Shown here piece after piece: positions 48,847 through 59,685 of a DNA stretch of 64,000 nt. Source of the stretch: Actinocorallia populi (GTDB lineage Bacteria; Actinomycetota; Actinomycetes; Streptosporangiales; Streptosporangiaceae); the NCBI RefSeq assembly GCF_002995495.1, contig NZ_PVZV01000004.1:1-64000 (forward strand). Direction: 5' to 3'. A program made the position numbers and the translations under genes. The number at the start of each line of letters is the position of its first letter. The first letter of the stretch is position 1. The notes beneath the pieces are model-generated. The model ran no database searches. It was not told the DNA's origin and saw only the letters and a list, made by a program, of their open reading frames with translations.

Positions 48847-50057
48847 CCGATGCGCAGCTCGGTGTCGAGCCCCGCGGTCTCCTCCTTGGGCGGCGGCCGG
48901 AAGCGGAACAGGACGTCCACGACCTTGCCGATGAGGTAGGTGAGCACGAACGTGTAGCAGGCGACGGCGAGGATCGCGACGATCTGCTTGCCCAGCAGGG
49001 AGATCGAGCCGCCGTAGAAGAGCCCGGCGGTGGTGCTGCCGTACTTGCCGGTGGCGAAGAACCCGAGCAGCACCAGGCCGACGATGCCGCCTGCCCCGTG
49101 GATGCCCACGACGTCCAGGGTGTCGTCGTAGCCGACGGTCGTCTTGACCTCCACGGCGTAGGTGCAGACGATCGCGACGACGATGCCGATGACGGTCGCG
49201 CCGAACAGGTTGACGTAACCGCAGGCCGGGGTGATGGCGACGAGTCCGGCGAGCGCGCCGGTCGTGCCGCCCAGCCGGGAGAATTGTCCGAACCGCAGGC
49301 GTTCGATCAGCATCCAGACGAGCATCGCGACGCAGCCGCACATCATGGTGTTGACGACCGCGTTCGCCGCCAGGGCGCCGTCGGTCAGCGCCGAGCCGCC
49401 GTTGAACCCGAACCACCCGAACCACAACAACCCCATGCCCGTCATGACCAGCGGGATGTTCTTGGGCTGCGGGGGCCCCTCCCGGCGGAAGCGCAGGGAG
49501 GGTCCGAGCACCACGGCCAGCGCCAGGCCCGCGATCCCGGAGTTCAGCTCGACGACCAGGCCGCCGGCGAAGTCCAGTGCGCCCCACTTGTTGATCCAGC
49601 CGCCCGAGGAGAACACCCAGTGGGCGATCGGCAGGTAGACCAGCGTCATCCAGACCGCCCCGAAGACCATCCAGGGCCCGAGCCTGACCCGGTTGGCGAC
49701 CGACCCGCTGATCAGCGCGAGCGTGATGATCGCGAAGACCAGCTGGAAGAGCGAGTAGACGTACAGCGGGATGACCCCCCGCATGACCCGCGGCGTGGTC
49801 CTGAAGAACTGCCAGTCCCCCCACCCGATCAGGCCGACCCCGCCTACGTCCTTGCCGAACGCCAGCCCGTACCCGTAGACGAACCAGATGACGGTCACCA
49901 CGGCGATCGAGACGAAGCTCATGTACAGCACGCTGATGAGGTTCTCCGCGCGGACCATCCCGCCGTAGAACAGGGCGAGCCCCGGCGTCATGAGCAGCAC
50001 CATCGCGAAGCTGACGAGCACCCATGCGGAGTCGCCGGTGTTCAACCCATAGGACAT
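48843..50057 (-). CDS. amt: Ammonium transporter with Glu at the first pore-His position
   Basis: 404 aa, 11 helices. PGLALFYGGMVRAENL, DFAGG...NSGIAGLAL, GWFGFNGGSAL and DVVGIHGAGG define Amt. Of the conserved pore pair, the second His is present (His320), but the first is Glu170 (FAGGLVVELNSG where AmtB has VVHIN). Such His-to-Glu variants occur in Mep1/3-type proteins and change transport properties. No glnK follows; DUF1275 takes that place. No convincing GlnR site was identified upstream. Confidence 0.94.
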   Translation of the reverse strand: MSYGLNTGDSAWVLVSFAMVLLMTPGLALFYGGMVRAENLISVLYMSFVSIAVVTVIWFVYGYGLAFGKDVGGVGLIGWGDWQFFRTTPRVMRGVIPLYVYSLFQLVFAIITLALISGSVANRVRLGPWMVFGAVWMTLVYLPIAHWVFSSGGWINKWGALDFAGGLVVELNSGIAGLALAVVLGPSLRFRREGPPQPKNIPLVMTGMGLLWFGWFGFNGGSALTDGALAANAVVNTMMCGCVAMLVWMLIERLRFGQFSRLGGTTGALAGLVAITPACGYVNLFGATVIGIVVAIVCTYAVEVKTTVGYDDTLDVVGIHGAGGIVGLVLLGFFATGKYGSTTAGLFYGGSISLLGKQIVAILAVACYTFVLTYLIGKVVDVLFRFRPPPKEETAGLDTELRIG

Positions 50058-50179
50058 GTCCGCACTCCCGATCTAGATCACTACCTTGGGCATAGGCGAT
50101 CCGTGGATCAGTGAAACCCGCCGTGACCTGCGTCGGAACAAACCTTTATCCGTGCCATCCCTCCTTGCGCTCTTGAAGA

Positions 50180-50221
50180 AACTAGCGGTGGTAGGTTACT
50201 GTGCGCTGAAAACTAGCAGTG
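50180..50221. promoter_or_regulatory. Direct repeats flanking the -10 of the acyl-CoA dehydrogenase operon
   Basis: AACTAGCGGTG (50180-50190) and AACTAGCAGTG (50211-50221) are 31 bp apart and flank TAGGTT (50192-50197), a good TAnnnT -10. A repressor bound to both would cover the promoter. Confidence 0.55.
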
Positions 50222-50239
50222 CTCATCAAGGGAGCCGGC

Positions 50240-51388
50240 ATGGACTTCACCCTCACCGGGGAGCAGGAGCAGTTCCGGGAGCTGGCGCGGGAGTGGGTCG
50301 ACCGGGAGGTCGTGCCGCACGCGGCCGAGTGGGACCGGGTCGAGCAGGTGGACGCCGGGATCGTGAAGAAGCTCGGTGAGGTGGGGTTCCTCGGGATGGG
50401 GATCGACGAGGAGCACGGGGGGTCGGGGGGCGACTTCCTCTCCTACTGCCTGCTGATGGAGGAGCTCGGGCGCGGGGACACGTCGGTGCGGGGGATCGTG
50501 TCGGTGTCGCTGGGGCTGGTGGCCAAGAGCGTCCAGAAGTGGGGGAGCCGGGAGCAGAAGCGGCGGTTCCTGCCGGGGTTGTGCTCGGGGGAGTCGCTGG
50601 GGTGCTTCGGGCTGACCGAGCCGGGGACGGGGTCCGACGCGGCGTCCCTGGCGGCGCGGGCGGTGCGCGACGGCGACGACTGGGTGATCAGCGGCACCAA
50701 GATGTTCATCACCAACGGGACGTGGGCCGACGTGGCGCTCGTGTTCGCGCGGACGGGAGGCCCCGGGGCCCGGGGGATCACGGCGTTCCTCGTGCCGACC
50801 TCCGGCGAGGGGTTCGGGCGGCGGGAGGTCAAGGGGAAGCTCGGCCTGCGGGGGCAGGCGACGGCGGAGCTCGTGCTCGACGGGGTGCGGGTGCCCGACG
50901 GGCTGCGGCTCGGGCCCGAAGGGTCCGGTTTCAAGATCGCGATGACGGCGCTGGACAAGGGGCGCATCTCCGTGGCCGCGGGCTGCGTGGGGCTGGCGCG
51001 GGGGTGCCTGGAGGCGGCCGTGGCCTACGCGGGGCAGCGCACCCAGTTCGGGAAGCCCATCGCGTCCTACCAGCTCGTCCAGGAGATGCTCGCGGAGATG
51101 GCCGTCGAGACGGACGCCGCGCGGCTGCTGACGTGGCGGGCGGCGGACCTCGCCGAGCGGGGCGAGAGGTTCGGGACCGAGGCGTCGATGGCCAAGCTCT
51201 TCGCGACCGAGGCGTCGGTCAAAGCGGCCAACCAGGCCGTCCAGGTCTTCGGGGGCTACGGGTACGTTGACGAGTTCCCCGTCGGCAAGGCGCTGCGGGA
51301 CGCCCGCGTGACCACCCTGTACGAGGGCACCAGCCAGATCCAGAAACTGCTCATCGGCCGGGCGCTGACCGGCATCAACGCCTTCTGA
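50240..51388 (+). CDS. Acyl-CoA dehydrogenase (short/medium-chain type)
   Basis: 382 aa. MDFTLTGEQEQFRELAREWV start, CFGLTEPGTGSDAASL (FAD/substrate), FGKPIASYQLVQEMLAEMA and GGYGYVDEFPV. The catalytic base is Glu362 in LYEGTSQIQ, the canonical place. ATG at 50240 has GGGAG 5 nt upstream. First gene of a three-gene unit with another dehydrogenase and a FabG-type SDR, suggesting a beta-oxidation-like side pathway. Confidence 0.93.
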   Translation: MDFTLTGEQEQFRELAREWVDREVVPHAAEWDRVEQVDAGIVKKLGEVGFLGMGIDEEHGGSGGDFLSYCLLMEELGRGDTSVRGIVSVSLGLVAKSVQKWGSREQKRRFLPGLCSGESLGCFGLTEPGTGSDAASLAARAVRDGDDWVISGTKMFITNGTWADVALVFARTGGPGARGITAFLVPTSGEGFGRREVKGKLGLRGQATAELVLDGVRVPDGLRLGPEGSGFKIAMTALDKGRISVAAGCVGLARGCLEAAVAYAGQRTQFGKPIASYQLVQEMLAEMAVETDAARLLTWRAADLAERGERFGTEASMAKLFATEASVKAANQAVQVFGGYGYVDEFPVGKALRDARVTTLYEGTSQIQKLLIGRALTGINAF

Positions 51389-51411
51389 GAATCCGAAAGG
51401 ACCCCCCGACC

Positions 51412-52569
51412 ATGCGTCGCACAGTTTTCAACGACGACCACGAGGCCTTCCGCAAGACCCTGCGCGCCTTCATCGAGGCCGAGGTGTCACCGCACTACGA
51501 GCAGTGGCTCGCCGACGGGCAGATGCCCCGGGAGTTCTACTACAAGCTCGGCGAGCTGGGGACCTTCGGCATCGAGGTGCCGGAGGAGTACGGCGGGGCC
51601 GGCATCGACTCGTTCAAGTTCTCCGCGATCCAGTACGAGGAGACTGCGCGGGCCGCGGTGTCGTTCGGCGGCTCCAGCGTGCACGTCGCGTTGTGCCTGC
51701 CCTACATCCTCAGCCTGGGCACCGAGGAGCAGAAGCAGCGGTGGCTGCCGCCGTTCGTCACCGGCGAGACGATGTTCGCGATCGCGATGACCGAGCCCGG
51801 CACCGGCTCCGACCTCGCGGGCATGACGACCACCGCGAAACTGTCGGAGGACGGAAGCCACTACGTGCTCAACGGCGCCAAGACGTTCATCACCGGCGGC
51901 GTGCACGCCGATCGCGTCATCGTCTGCGCCCGTACGGCGCCGCCCAAGGAGGACGACCGCCGCTTCGGCATCTCGCTGCTGGTCGTCGACACCAAGGCCG
52001 AGGGCTACTCCGTCGGCCGCAAGCTCGACAAGCTCGGGCTGAAGGTCTCCGACACCGCCGAACTGTCGTTCCAGGACGTGAAGGTGCCCGTGGCGGACCT
52101 GCTCGGCGAGGAGAACAAGGGCTTCTCCTACCTCGGCCAGAACCTGCCTCAGGAGCGTTTCAGCATCGCGTACGGCGCGTACTCGCAGGCCGTGGCGGCG
52201 GTGGAGTTCGCCAAGAAGTACACCCAGGAGCGCCTGGTGTTCGGCAAGCCGGTCTCCTCCTTCCAGAACACGAAGTTCGAGCTGGCCGCCTGCCAGGCCG
52301 AGGTGGACGCCGCGCAGGCCGTCGTCGACCGGGCGCTGGAGGCCCTCGACGCCCGCGAGCTCACCCCGGCCGAGGCCGCCTCGGCCAAGTTGTTCTGCAC
52401 CGAGGTCGCGCACCGCGTCATCGACCGCTGCCTGCAGCTGCACGGCGGCTACGGCTTCGTCAACGAGTACCCGATCGCCCGGCTGTACGCCGACAACCGC
52501 GTCAACCGCATCTACGGCGGTACCTCCGAGGTCATGAAGATGATCATCGCCAAGGACATGGGCCTGTAG
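51412..52569 (+). CDS. Acyl-CoA dehydrogenase, LCAD type
   Basis: 385 aa. AMTEPGTGSDLAGM, FGKPVSSFQNTKFELA and GGYGFVNEYPIARLYADNRV. The end motif is IYGGTSEVMK, with Gly where Glu is catalytic in short-chain enzymes; Glu248 (LPQERFS) is at the alternative LCAD/isovaleryl position. Closely similar in type to the gene at 15783. Starts 23 nt after the first dehydrogenase. In steroid degradation such enzymes act as heteromeric pairs, but here the two subunits are of different types, so that is only a possibility. Confidence 0.93.
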   Translation: MRRTVFNDDHEAFRKTLRAFIEAEVSPHYEQWLADGQMPREFYYKLGELGTFGIEVPEEYGGAGIDSFKFSAIQYEETARAAVSFGGSSVHVALCLPYILSLGTEEQKQRWLPPFVTGETMFAIAMTEPGTGSDLAGMTTTAKLSEDGSHYVLNGAKTFITGGVHADRVIVCARTAPPKEDDRRFGISLLVVDTKAEGYSVGRKLDKLGLKVSDTAELSFQDVKVPVADLLGEENKGFSYLGQNLPQERFSIAYGAYSQAVAAVEFAKKYTQERLVFGKPVSSFQNTKFELAACQAEVDAAQAVVDRALEALDARELTPAEAASAKLFCTEVAHRVIDRCLQLHGGYGFVNEYPIARLYADNRVNRIYGGTSEVMKMIIAKDMGL

Positions 52570-52580
52570 GGAGGCATGTG

Positions 52581-53300
52581 ATGGGAAGGTTCGACGGGAA
52601 GGTCGCCGTGGTGACCGGCGCGGCGCAGGGCATCGGCGCGGCCACCGCGCGCAGGCTGGCGTCCGAGGGCGCGACGGTCGCGGTGGTCGACCTGAAGGAG
52701 CCGCAAGAGGGCCGCGCGTACGCGTGCGACGTGTCCGACCACGCGGCCGTCCGGGAGGTCTTCGACCGGATCGCGGCCGATCTCGGCGGGCTGCACATCC
52801 TGGTCAACAACGCCGGGATCACCCGCGACAACCTGCTGTACAAGATGCCCAAGGCCGACTGGGACAGCGTCCTGGAGGTCAACCTGACCAGCGTCTTCAA
52901 CTGCGTGCAGGCGGCCCAGCGGCACATGGTCGCCCAGCGCCACGGCAAGATCGTCTCGTTGAGCAGCCGTTCGGCGCTGGGCAACCGGGGCCAGGCCAAC
53001 TACGCCGCGGCCAAGGCCGGCATCCAGGCCCTCACCTCGACGCTCGCCATCGAGCTGGGCCCCTACGGCATCAACGTCAACGCGGTCGCCCCCGGCTACA
53101 TCGCCACCGCGATGACCGCCGCGACCGCCGAGCGCGTCGGCGCCTCGCCTGCCGAGCACCAGGCGATGGCGGCCGAGCGCACGCCGCTCGGCCGCGTCGG
53201 CTCCCCCGAGGAGGTCGCCTCCGTCATCGCCTTCCTGGCGAGCGAGGACGCCTCCTACGTCAGCGGCCAGACCCTCTACATCAACGGCGGCGCCCGCTGA
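52581..53300 (+). CDS. FabG-type SDR oxidoreductase
   Basis: 239 aa. TGAAQGIGAATA cofactor motif, NNAGITRDNLLYKM, and catalytic Tyr141-x-x-x-Lys145 (ANYAAAKAG) with ITRDNLL typical of 3-oxoacyl-ACP/CoA reductases. It probably oxidises or reduces the 3-hydroxy/3-oxoacyl intermediate made by the preceding dehydrogenases. ATG at 52581 has GGGAGG 6 nt upstream. Last gene of the unit, followed by a strong hairpin. Confidence 0.92.
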   Translation: MGRFDGKVAVVTGAAQGIGAATARRLASEGATVAVVDLKEPQEGRAYACDVSDHAAVREVFDRIAADLGGLHILVNNAGITRDNLLYKMPKADWDSVLEVNLTSVFNCVQAAQRHMVAQRHGKIVSLSSRSALGNRGQANYAAAKAGIQALTSTLAIELGPYGINVNAVAPGYIATAMTAATAERVGASPAEHQAMAAERTPLGRVGSPEEVASVIAFLASEDASYVSGQTLYINGGAR

Positions 53301-53340
53301 CGGACGGGGTCCGGACGTCCCGGGAACGTCTTCCCGGGAG

Positions 53341-53382
53341 CGGCGGCTCCGCGCCCGGGACGTTCCCGGCGCGGAGCCGCCG
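53341..53382 (+). terminator. Perfect 15-bp hairpin after the SDR gene
   Basis: CGGCGGCTCCGCGCC / GGCGCGGAGCCGCCG with a 12-nt loop, 40 nt after the stop. A weaker CCCGGGAACG/CGTTCCCGG-type symmetry lies in and before the loop. Confidence 0.75.
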
Positions 53383-53512
53383 AAGACCGCTGATCCGTCT
53401 CACTCTCCGGAGCGCCGCCGACACGGGGGAACCGGTCGTGGAATTCCAATCATGAGACTCTCTGATCGGCTGCGACGCGTGGGGGAACCGGTACGTCGGC
53501 GGATGCAAAGTT

Positions 53513-55222
<1,710 letters not shown>

Positions 55223-55241
55223 CGATGACCTGATCGAACAA

Positions 55242-55272
55242 GCCGGCCGCGGGCGCGTGTGGCCGGCCTTTT
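55242..55272 (+). terminator. Intrinsic terminator after cholesterol oxidase
   Basis: GCCGGCC (55242-55248) / GGCCGGC (55261-55267) stem followed by CTTTTT, 20 nt after the stop. Confidence 0.85.
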
Positions 55273-55280
55273 TCATGCCC

Positions 55281-55760
55281 TCAGTGGCCCGGCAGCACGC
55301 ACACCGCGTCGAGGCCCAGCACGTGGTTGAGGCGCCCGAACGCCAGCCACGCGCCGATGCTCATGCTCAGCTCCACGATCTCGCGCTGGTCGTAGTGCGC
55401 GGTCATCCGCGCCCAGAACTCCTCGTCCAGGCCGTGGTGGTCGAGCGCGTAACGCTCGGCGTACTCGGCGGCCAGGCGGGTGCGCTCGTCGAACGCCTCG
55501 GCGGTGCGCCAGTTCGTGACGGCGTCGGCGAACTCCTCCTCGACCTTCTGCCCGTCCCGTTCGGTGCGCCAGTCGAGGCAGAAGAGGCAGCCGTTGATCT
55601 GGGCGATCCGCAACCGCGCGGCCTCGAACTCGCGGAGCCCGAGCGTCGTGTGCTCGTACACCGACAACGAGAAGGCCGCCGCGGCGGGCCCGATGCCGTG
55701 GACCATCTCGCCCCACACGTAGCCGATGGGGTCCTTGCCCTCGGGGATGTCGATGTTCAC
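55281..55760 (-). CDS. AhpD-like carboxymuconolactone decarboxylase-family protein
   Basis: 159 aa. RLRIAQINGCLFCLDWRTERD carries the CxxC of the AhpD fold; the His seen in the classical CxxCxxxH is replaced (CLFCLDWR). VELSMSIGAWLAFGRLNHVLG is the C-terminal helix. Peroxidase-like or structural role. Its GTG/ATG start overlaps the stop of the DapB-like gene by 4 nt, so the two form an operon converging on cholesterol oxidase; it may deal with the H2O2 or peroxides from sterol oxidation. Confidence 0.85.
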   Translation of the reverse strand: MNIDIPEGKDPIGYVWGEMVHGIGPAAAAFSLSVYEHTTLGLREFEAARLRIAQINGCLFCLDWRTERDGQKVEEEFADAVTNWRTAEAFDERTRLAAEYAERYALDHHGLDEEFWARMTAHYDQREIVELSMSIGAWLAFGRLNHVLGLDAVCVLPGH

Positions 55761-56839
55761 GGGGTCTTCCTTCCGAGTCTTCCGATCGCGGGGCGCAGCG
55801 GGACGTCGAGCGCGTCGTAGAGGCCGGGCCCGGCCTCGGCGAGCCAGTCGACGGCGTTCACGAGGCGGCCGACCGCGGTGGCGTTGCCGCCCTCGGCGCG
55901 GTTGCCGTCCCCGTCGAGGGCCTCCAGCGTCACCTCGATGCGCGGGCGGCCCTCGATGATCACGCGGTGGGCGCCGTCACCGCCGTCGGGCGGCGTCGGC
56001 CAGTCCGGCGCGCAGGAGGCGTGGATGCGGGTGACGTGCTCGATGACGATCAGGGGCTCGCCGCCGACGATGCCCTGCACCTCGAACCGGACCGCGCCCT
56101 GCGTGCCGGCCTCGAAGTCGCCCATCGCCTTGGTGGACACGGTGGCCTCCAGCGGGCGCCGCTCCACGGTCTCGCGGACGTCGTCGAGCTCCACGCCCAG
56201 CGCCCGCGCCATCAGCCGCACCTGCCCGCCCCACACCATGGACGGGACGGTCGGGGAGAGCATCGGCGGCTCGTAGTCCATCGGCTGGCCCATGCCGACC
56301 AGGTAGCGGACGGAGTCCTCCTGGTCGTAGGTGGTGTAGTCGAAGATCTCCTGGCAGCGCACCGCGTCGACGACGGAGCCCACTCCGCTGACGAGTAGGG
56401 GGAGCACGTCGTTGCCCCAGCCCGGATCCACCCCGGAGACGAACAGCGACCCGCCGCCCTCCGCGACCGCGGCCAGCAGCGGCTCGCGCATCTCGGCCGG
56501 CGCGTTCCGGATGTCGTAGAGCGCGTACAGGGAGGGCGTGACGACCACGGCCCCCGCCCGTACCGCCCGGACGATGTCGTTGAGCGCGTCGTCGGGCCGG
56601 ATGTCCCCGGACGCCGCGTACACCACCGCTCCCGGCCCGGCGGCCAGCACGGCCTCGATGTCGTCGGTCGCCGCCACGCCCAGCTCGCGCTCGAGCCCGC
56701 CCAGCGTGCCCGCGTCCCGTCCGACCTTGTCGGGGTTGTGGACGATCACCCCGGTCAATTCCAGCCCCGGATGGGCGTCGACGGCCCGGATGGCCAGCCG
56801 CCCGACATTGCCGGTGCCCCAGACAACTGTAGAGATCAT
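55757..56839 (-). CDS. DapB-like NAD(P)H-dependent dehydrogenase family protein
   Basis: 360 aa. VVWGTGNVGRLAIRAVDAHPGLELTGVIVHNPDKVGRDAG is the Rossmann/dihydrodipicolinate-reductase-like start; the C-terminal half resembles the actinobacterial proteins related to 2,4-diaminopentanoate dehydrogenase. Length and GGDGAHRVIIEGRP fit this group, which is expanded in lipid-degrading actinobacteria and is of unknown reaction. Coupled to the AhpD-like gene. An imperfect palindrome lies just upstream. Confidence 0.85.
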   Translation of the reverse strand: MISTVVWGTGNVGRLAIRAVDAHPGLELTGVIVHNPDKVGRDAGTLGGLERELGVAATDDIEAVLAAGPGAVVYAASGDIRPDDALNDIVRAVRAGAVVVTPSLYALYDIRNAPAEMREPLLAAVAEGGGSLFVSGVDPGWGNDVLPLLVSGVGSVVDAVRCQEIFDYTTYDQEDSVRYLVGMGQPMDYEPPMLSPTVPSMVWGGQVRLMARALGVELDDVRETVERRPLEATVSTKAMGDFEAGTQGAVRFEVQGIVGGEPLIVIEHVTRIHASCAPDWPTPPDGGDGAHRVIIEGRPRIEVTLEALDGDGNRAEGGNATAVGRLVNAVDWLAEAGPGLYDALDVPLRPAIGRLGRKTP

Positions 56840-56848
56840 GCAAATCAG

Positions 56849-56866
56849 CCTAGCGAGCGTTTGGTT
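56849..56866. promoter_or_regulatory. Imperfect palindrome upstream of the DapB-like gene
   Basis: CCTAGCGAGCGTTTGGTT contains an imperfect palindrome (CCTAGCGA/GCGTTTGG, 5 of 8 pairs) 10 nt before the start. This type of site is often bound by TetR regulators of lipid genes in actinobacteria; weak evidence. Confidence 0.3.
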
Positions 56867-57080
56867 GTGTGAACAGGGTCACAATCCGGTTCGCCGGTCC
56901 GGGATCATACGAGCGGCCGGCCGGCCCGCCATCGGGGAGACCACCGGCCTCGGCCGCGGTGGACGGAGGTCTGGGAGGCGGCACAGAAAACACCTCGCAC
57001 GCTGTCCCGCGAGCCAGCGCTTCGCGGCCGCAGGCATCTGAGAATGTCGGCGTCGTGACCCCCACCTCCAAGGAGAGAAC

Positions 57081-57845
57081 ATGCGACACATCCGGCTGCT
57101 GCTGGGCGCCGCCGTGGCGGGCCTGGCGTCCTCGCTGCTCATGGCACCCGCCCAGGCCGCGGCTCCCGAGTACGTGGCGCTCGGCGACTCGTACTCGTCC
57201 GGGACGGGCGCCGGCTCGTACACGGACGTGGCCTGCACCCGCAGCGCCAACGCCTATCCCGCCCTGCTCGCCGCGGCCCGCCCCGGCACGGTGTTCAAGT
57301 TCGTCGCGTGCGGCGGCGCCACCATCCCCGACGTCGTCGGGAACCAGCTGTCGGCCCTCGGCGCGAACACCACCCTGGTGACGATCAGCATCGGCGGCAA
57401 CGACTCCGGCTTCGCAGCCACGATGCTCACCTGCAAGTACGCCACCACCTACCAGTGCCGCTCGGCTCTGGAGGAGGGCCGGGAGTTCGTCGAGGAGGAG
57501 CTCCCGTCCCGCCTCGACTCCCTGTACGCCCAGATCCGCTCCCGCGCGCCCCGGGCGAAGGTCGTGGTCGTCGGCTACCCCTACCTGTACAAGCAGGGCG
57601 GCCTGTGCCTGGGCGGCCTCAGCTCCACCAAACGCACCATGATCAACGAAGCGGCCGACGTCCTGACCGGTGTCCTGTCCGCCCGCGCCGCCGCCGCCGG
57701 CTTCACCTTCGCCGACGCCCGTCCGGGCTTCGCCGGCCACGAGATCTGCACCACCGCCGAGTGGATCGACGCCTCCAACGTCCACCCCACCGCCACCGGC
57801 CACGCCCAGGGCTACCTCCCGGCCGTCACCGCCGCGGCCTCCTGA
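57081..57845 (+). CDS. Secreted SGNH/GDSL lipase-esterase
   Basis: 254 aa with a Sec signal (MRHIRLLLGAAVAGLASSLL to APAQA|AA, cleavage near 26). Block I GDSYSSG has nucleophile Ser37; VACGGATIPDV and SIGGNDSGF are blocks II-III; the His is in DASNVHPTATGH. Six Cys suggest three disulfides as in Streptomyces esterases of this type. Hydrolyses lipid esters outside the cell, which fits the neighbouring lipid/sterol genes. AAGGAGAGAAC before the ATG. Confidence 0.92.
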   Translation: MRHIRLLLGAAVAGLASSLLMAPAQAAAPEYVALGDSYSSGTGAGSYTDVACTRSANAYPALLAAARPGTVFKFVACGGATIPDVVGNQLSALGANTTLVTISIGGNDSGFAATMLTCKYATTYQCRSALEEGREFVEEELPSRLDSLYAQIRSRAPRAKVVVVGYPYLYKQGGLCLGGLSSTKRTMINEAADVLTGVLSARAAAAGFTFADARPGFAGHEICTTAEWIDASNVHPTATGHAQGYLPAVTAAAS

Positions 57846-57888
57846 AGCCCTCCTGGCGACCGGCGGCCCTGTCCGCCCTGCCTTCCGG

Positions 57889-58207
57889 TCAGGGCCGCCA
57901 CAACCGCACCGAGCCGTCGGCACTGCCGCTGGCCAGGACCCTGCCGTCGTGGTTGAACGCCACCGACTGGACCGTGCCTTCGTGGCCTTTGAGGGGTCCG
58001 CCGAGGGGAGCCGGGTGGTCCCAGCGGGGAGGAGGTCTGCTGCCGCAGGGCGATTGGCGGTGGGGCGGTGACCGGGTTCCTCGGACAGCAGAGCGCACAG
58101 GATCGGTTGCAGCGGTCCTGCGTGCACGGGGGGTTCGACCGCGCCGTGGACGACGGCCATCAGCAGGGCGGCGCGCAGGGACCATATGTCGGACGAGGGT
58201 TCACCCT
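57889..58207 (-). pseudogene. Relic of a Ser/Thr protein kinase-WD40 gene
   Basis: On the minus strand, [13 protein letters not shown] then [21 protein letters not shown] and [13 protein letters not shown] are the C-terminal end of a Hanks-type kinase domain, with subdomain sequence missing after WSL. A frame change at about 58025 then leads into a WD40 repeat, [19 protein letters not shown]...[15 protein letters not shown], with stop at 57889. So a kinase-WD40 gene has lost its ATP-binding lobe, linker and all but one propeller blade. Not functional. Confidence 0.78.
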
Positions 58208-58237
58208 GCGTCCGCGGTGACGCCGGACTCGGCGGGG

Positions 58238-59464
58238 TCAGGGCCGACGCAGTGGCAGGCGCAGGATCAGGCGGGCTCCGGAGGCGCCGTCGGCGCGGTG
58301 GGCGGAGTGCAGGGTGCCGCCATGGGACTCGGCGATCTGGCGGGCGATCGGCAGGCCCAGGCCGCTGCCGCTCGGATCGCTGGTGCGCGCGTCGGAGCGG
58401 CGGAAGAAACGGGTGAAGACTTCTTCCCTGTCGGCGTCGGGAATGCCGGGTCCGTCGTCGATCACCTCCAGCACCGCCTGGCCGTCGTCGGCGGCGACGC
58501 TGACCTCGATGCGGGAGCGGGCGTGGCGTTCGGCGTTGGCCAGCAGGTTGCCCACCAGGCGGGCCAGCCGGATCGGGGAGCCCTCCACCACGATTCCGGG
58601 GTCCAGGTGGGTGGTGATGGCGGTCTTGAGGTCACGGCGGGCCAGTTCGTCGCGCACCAGGTAGGCCAGGTCGACCTGCTCGGTCGGCGCAAGTGCCCCC
58701 GCCTCCAGGCGTGCCAGTTCCAGCAGATCGCCGATGATGTCGCCGAGCCGTTCGGCGTCGTGCAGGGCGGCCAGCAGGATCTCGCGCGGGTCGGCGTCGG
58801 GGTCGGCCAGCGCGTCCTCCAGCCGGATCTGCAGGCCGGTGACCGGGCCGCGCAGATCGTGGGAGGTGTCGGCGACCGCCTGGCGCTGGTGCCGCACCAT
58901 CTCCCGCAGCCCTTCGGAGACTTGCCGCTCTTCGGCTTCGGAGCTGCGCAGCCGCCGGTTGATCGACTGCAGCTCCCTGGTCTGGGAGAACAACTGGGCC
59001 TCGACCGCCGCCGCGTGGATCAAACCGGCGTCGGAGAACGCCGATAGGCCGTCCTCCCGCATCCGGTCGATGAACGAGGTCACCTCCTGTATCCGCACGA
59101 TGACGCCGCACACCGTGCCTTCGCGGTCCAGCAGCGGAGAGCTGGCCACGCTCCAGTACCGCTCCTCGGAGGCTCCCGGACTGCCGGGCACCTCGATGTC
59201 ATAGCGCTGCAGCATCAAGGTGTCGGCCTCACCCTCGCCCCCGGCCAGCGCCCGCTCCAGCGACGACCGCAGCACCGCCACCCCCTCTCCAGAGGAGCCT
59301 CCCGGGAACACCTCGAAGATGTTGCGGCCGATGATCTCCTCGCGCGTACGATCGAGCAGCCGCTCATAGGCCCGGTTCACCGCGACGAAGACCAGATCGG
59401 GCGACAGCAGGGCCAGCGCGGCCGGAGCGGCGTCGAACAAAGCCTGGAAATCCACCTCGGCCAC
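58238..59464 (-). CDS. PAS-domain sensor histidine kinase
   Basis: 408 aa. N-terminal PAS (about 3-120: VDFQALFDAAPAALALLSPDLVFVAVNRAY), a second PAS-like/PAC stretch, a coiled-coil linker rich in Glu/Arg, then HisKA with phospho-acceptor His202 (DTSHDLRGPV) and HATPase (NLLANAERHA, DDGPGIPDADREEVFTRF, GSGLGLPIARQI). No membrane helix, so it senses a cytoplasmic signal. GTG at 59464 with GGGGG upstream is the best start. No response regulator is adjacent. Confidence 0.88.
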   Translation of the reverse strand: MAEVDFQALFDAAPAALALLSPDLVFVAVNRAYERLLDRTREEIIGRNIFEVFPGGSSGEGVAVLRSSLERALAGGEGEADTLMLQRYDIEVPGSPGASEERYWSVASSPLLDREGTVCGVIVRIQEVTSFIDRMREDGLSAFSDAGLIHAAAVEAQLFSQTRELQSINRRLRSSEAEERQVSEGLREMVRHQRQAVADTSHDLRGPVTGLQIRLEDALADPDADPREILLAALHDAERLGDIIGDLLELARLEAGALAPTEQVDLAYLVRDELARRDLKTAITTHLDPGIVVEGSPIRLARLVGNLLANAERHARSRIEVSVAADDGQAVLEVIDDGPGIPDADREEVFTRFFRRSDARTSDPSGSGLGLPIARQIAESHGGTLHSAHRADGASGARLILRLPLRRP

Positions 59465-59685
59465 CGGAGCCCCCGTACCGTCGCACCCTCGAATACCGTT
59501 GCTGACCTGTGACAACACTACGCCGGTCCCGCCATCGAGCCGCTGACCGGCCTCGTCGTGATACCGCCACAACAAAGATCGACTTCTGGCGCCGGTCTCC
59601 GCACCCGGTCTCCTGAGGGGCCGGGAGGGGTGGCACTCCTGTACGTCACCGAACCACCGCCAAGGTCATCCCCCCGCGCCCTCGA

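Noticed and set aside
50058-50179. GlnR box upstream of amt
   Set aside because: No match to the paired GTnAC-type half-sites with proper spacing could be found by eye.
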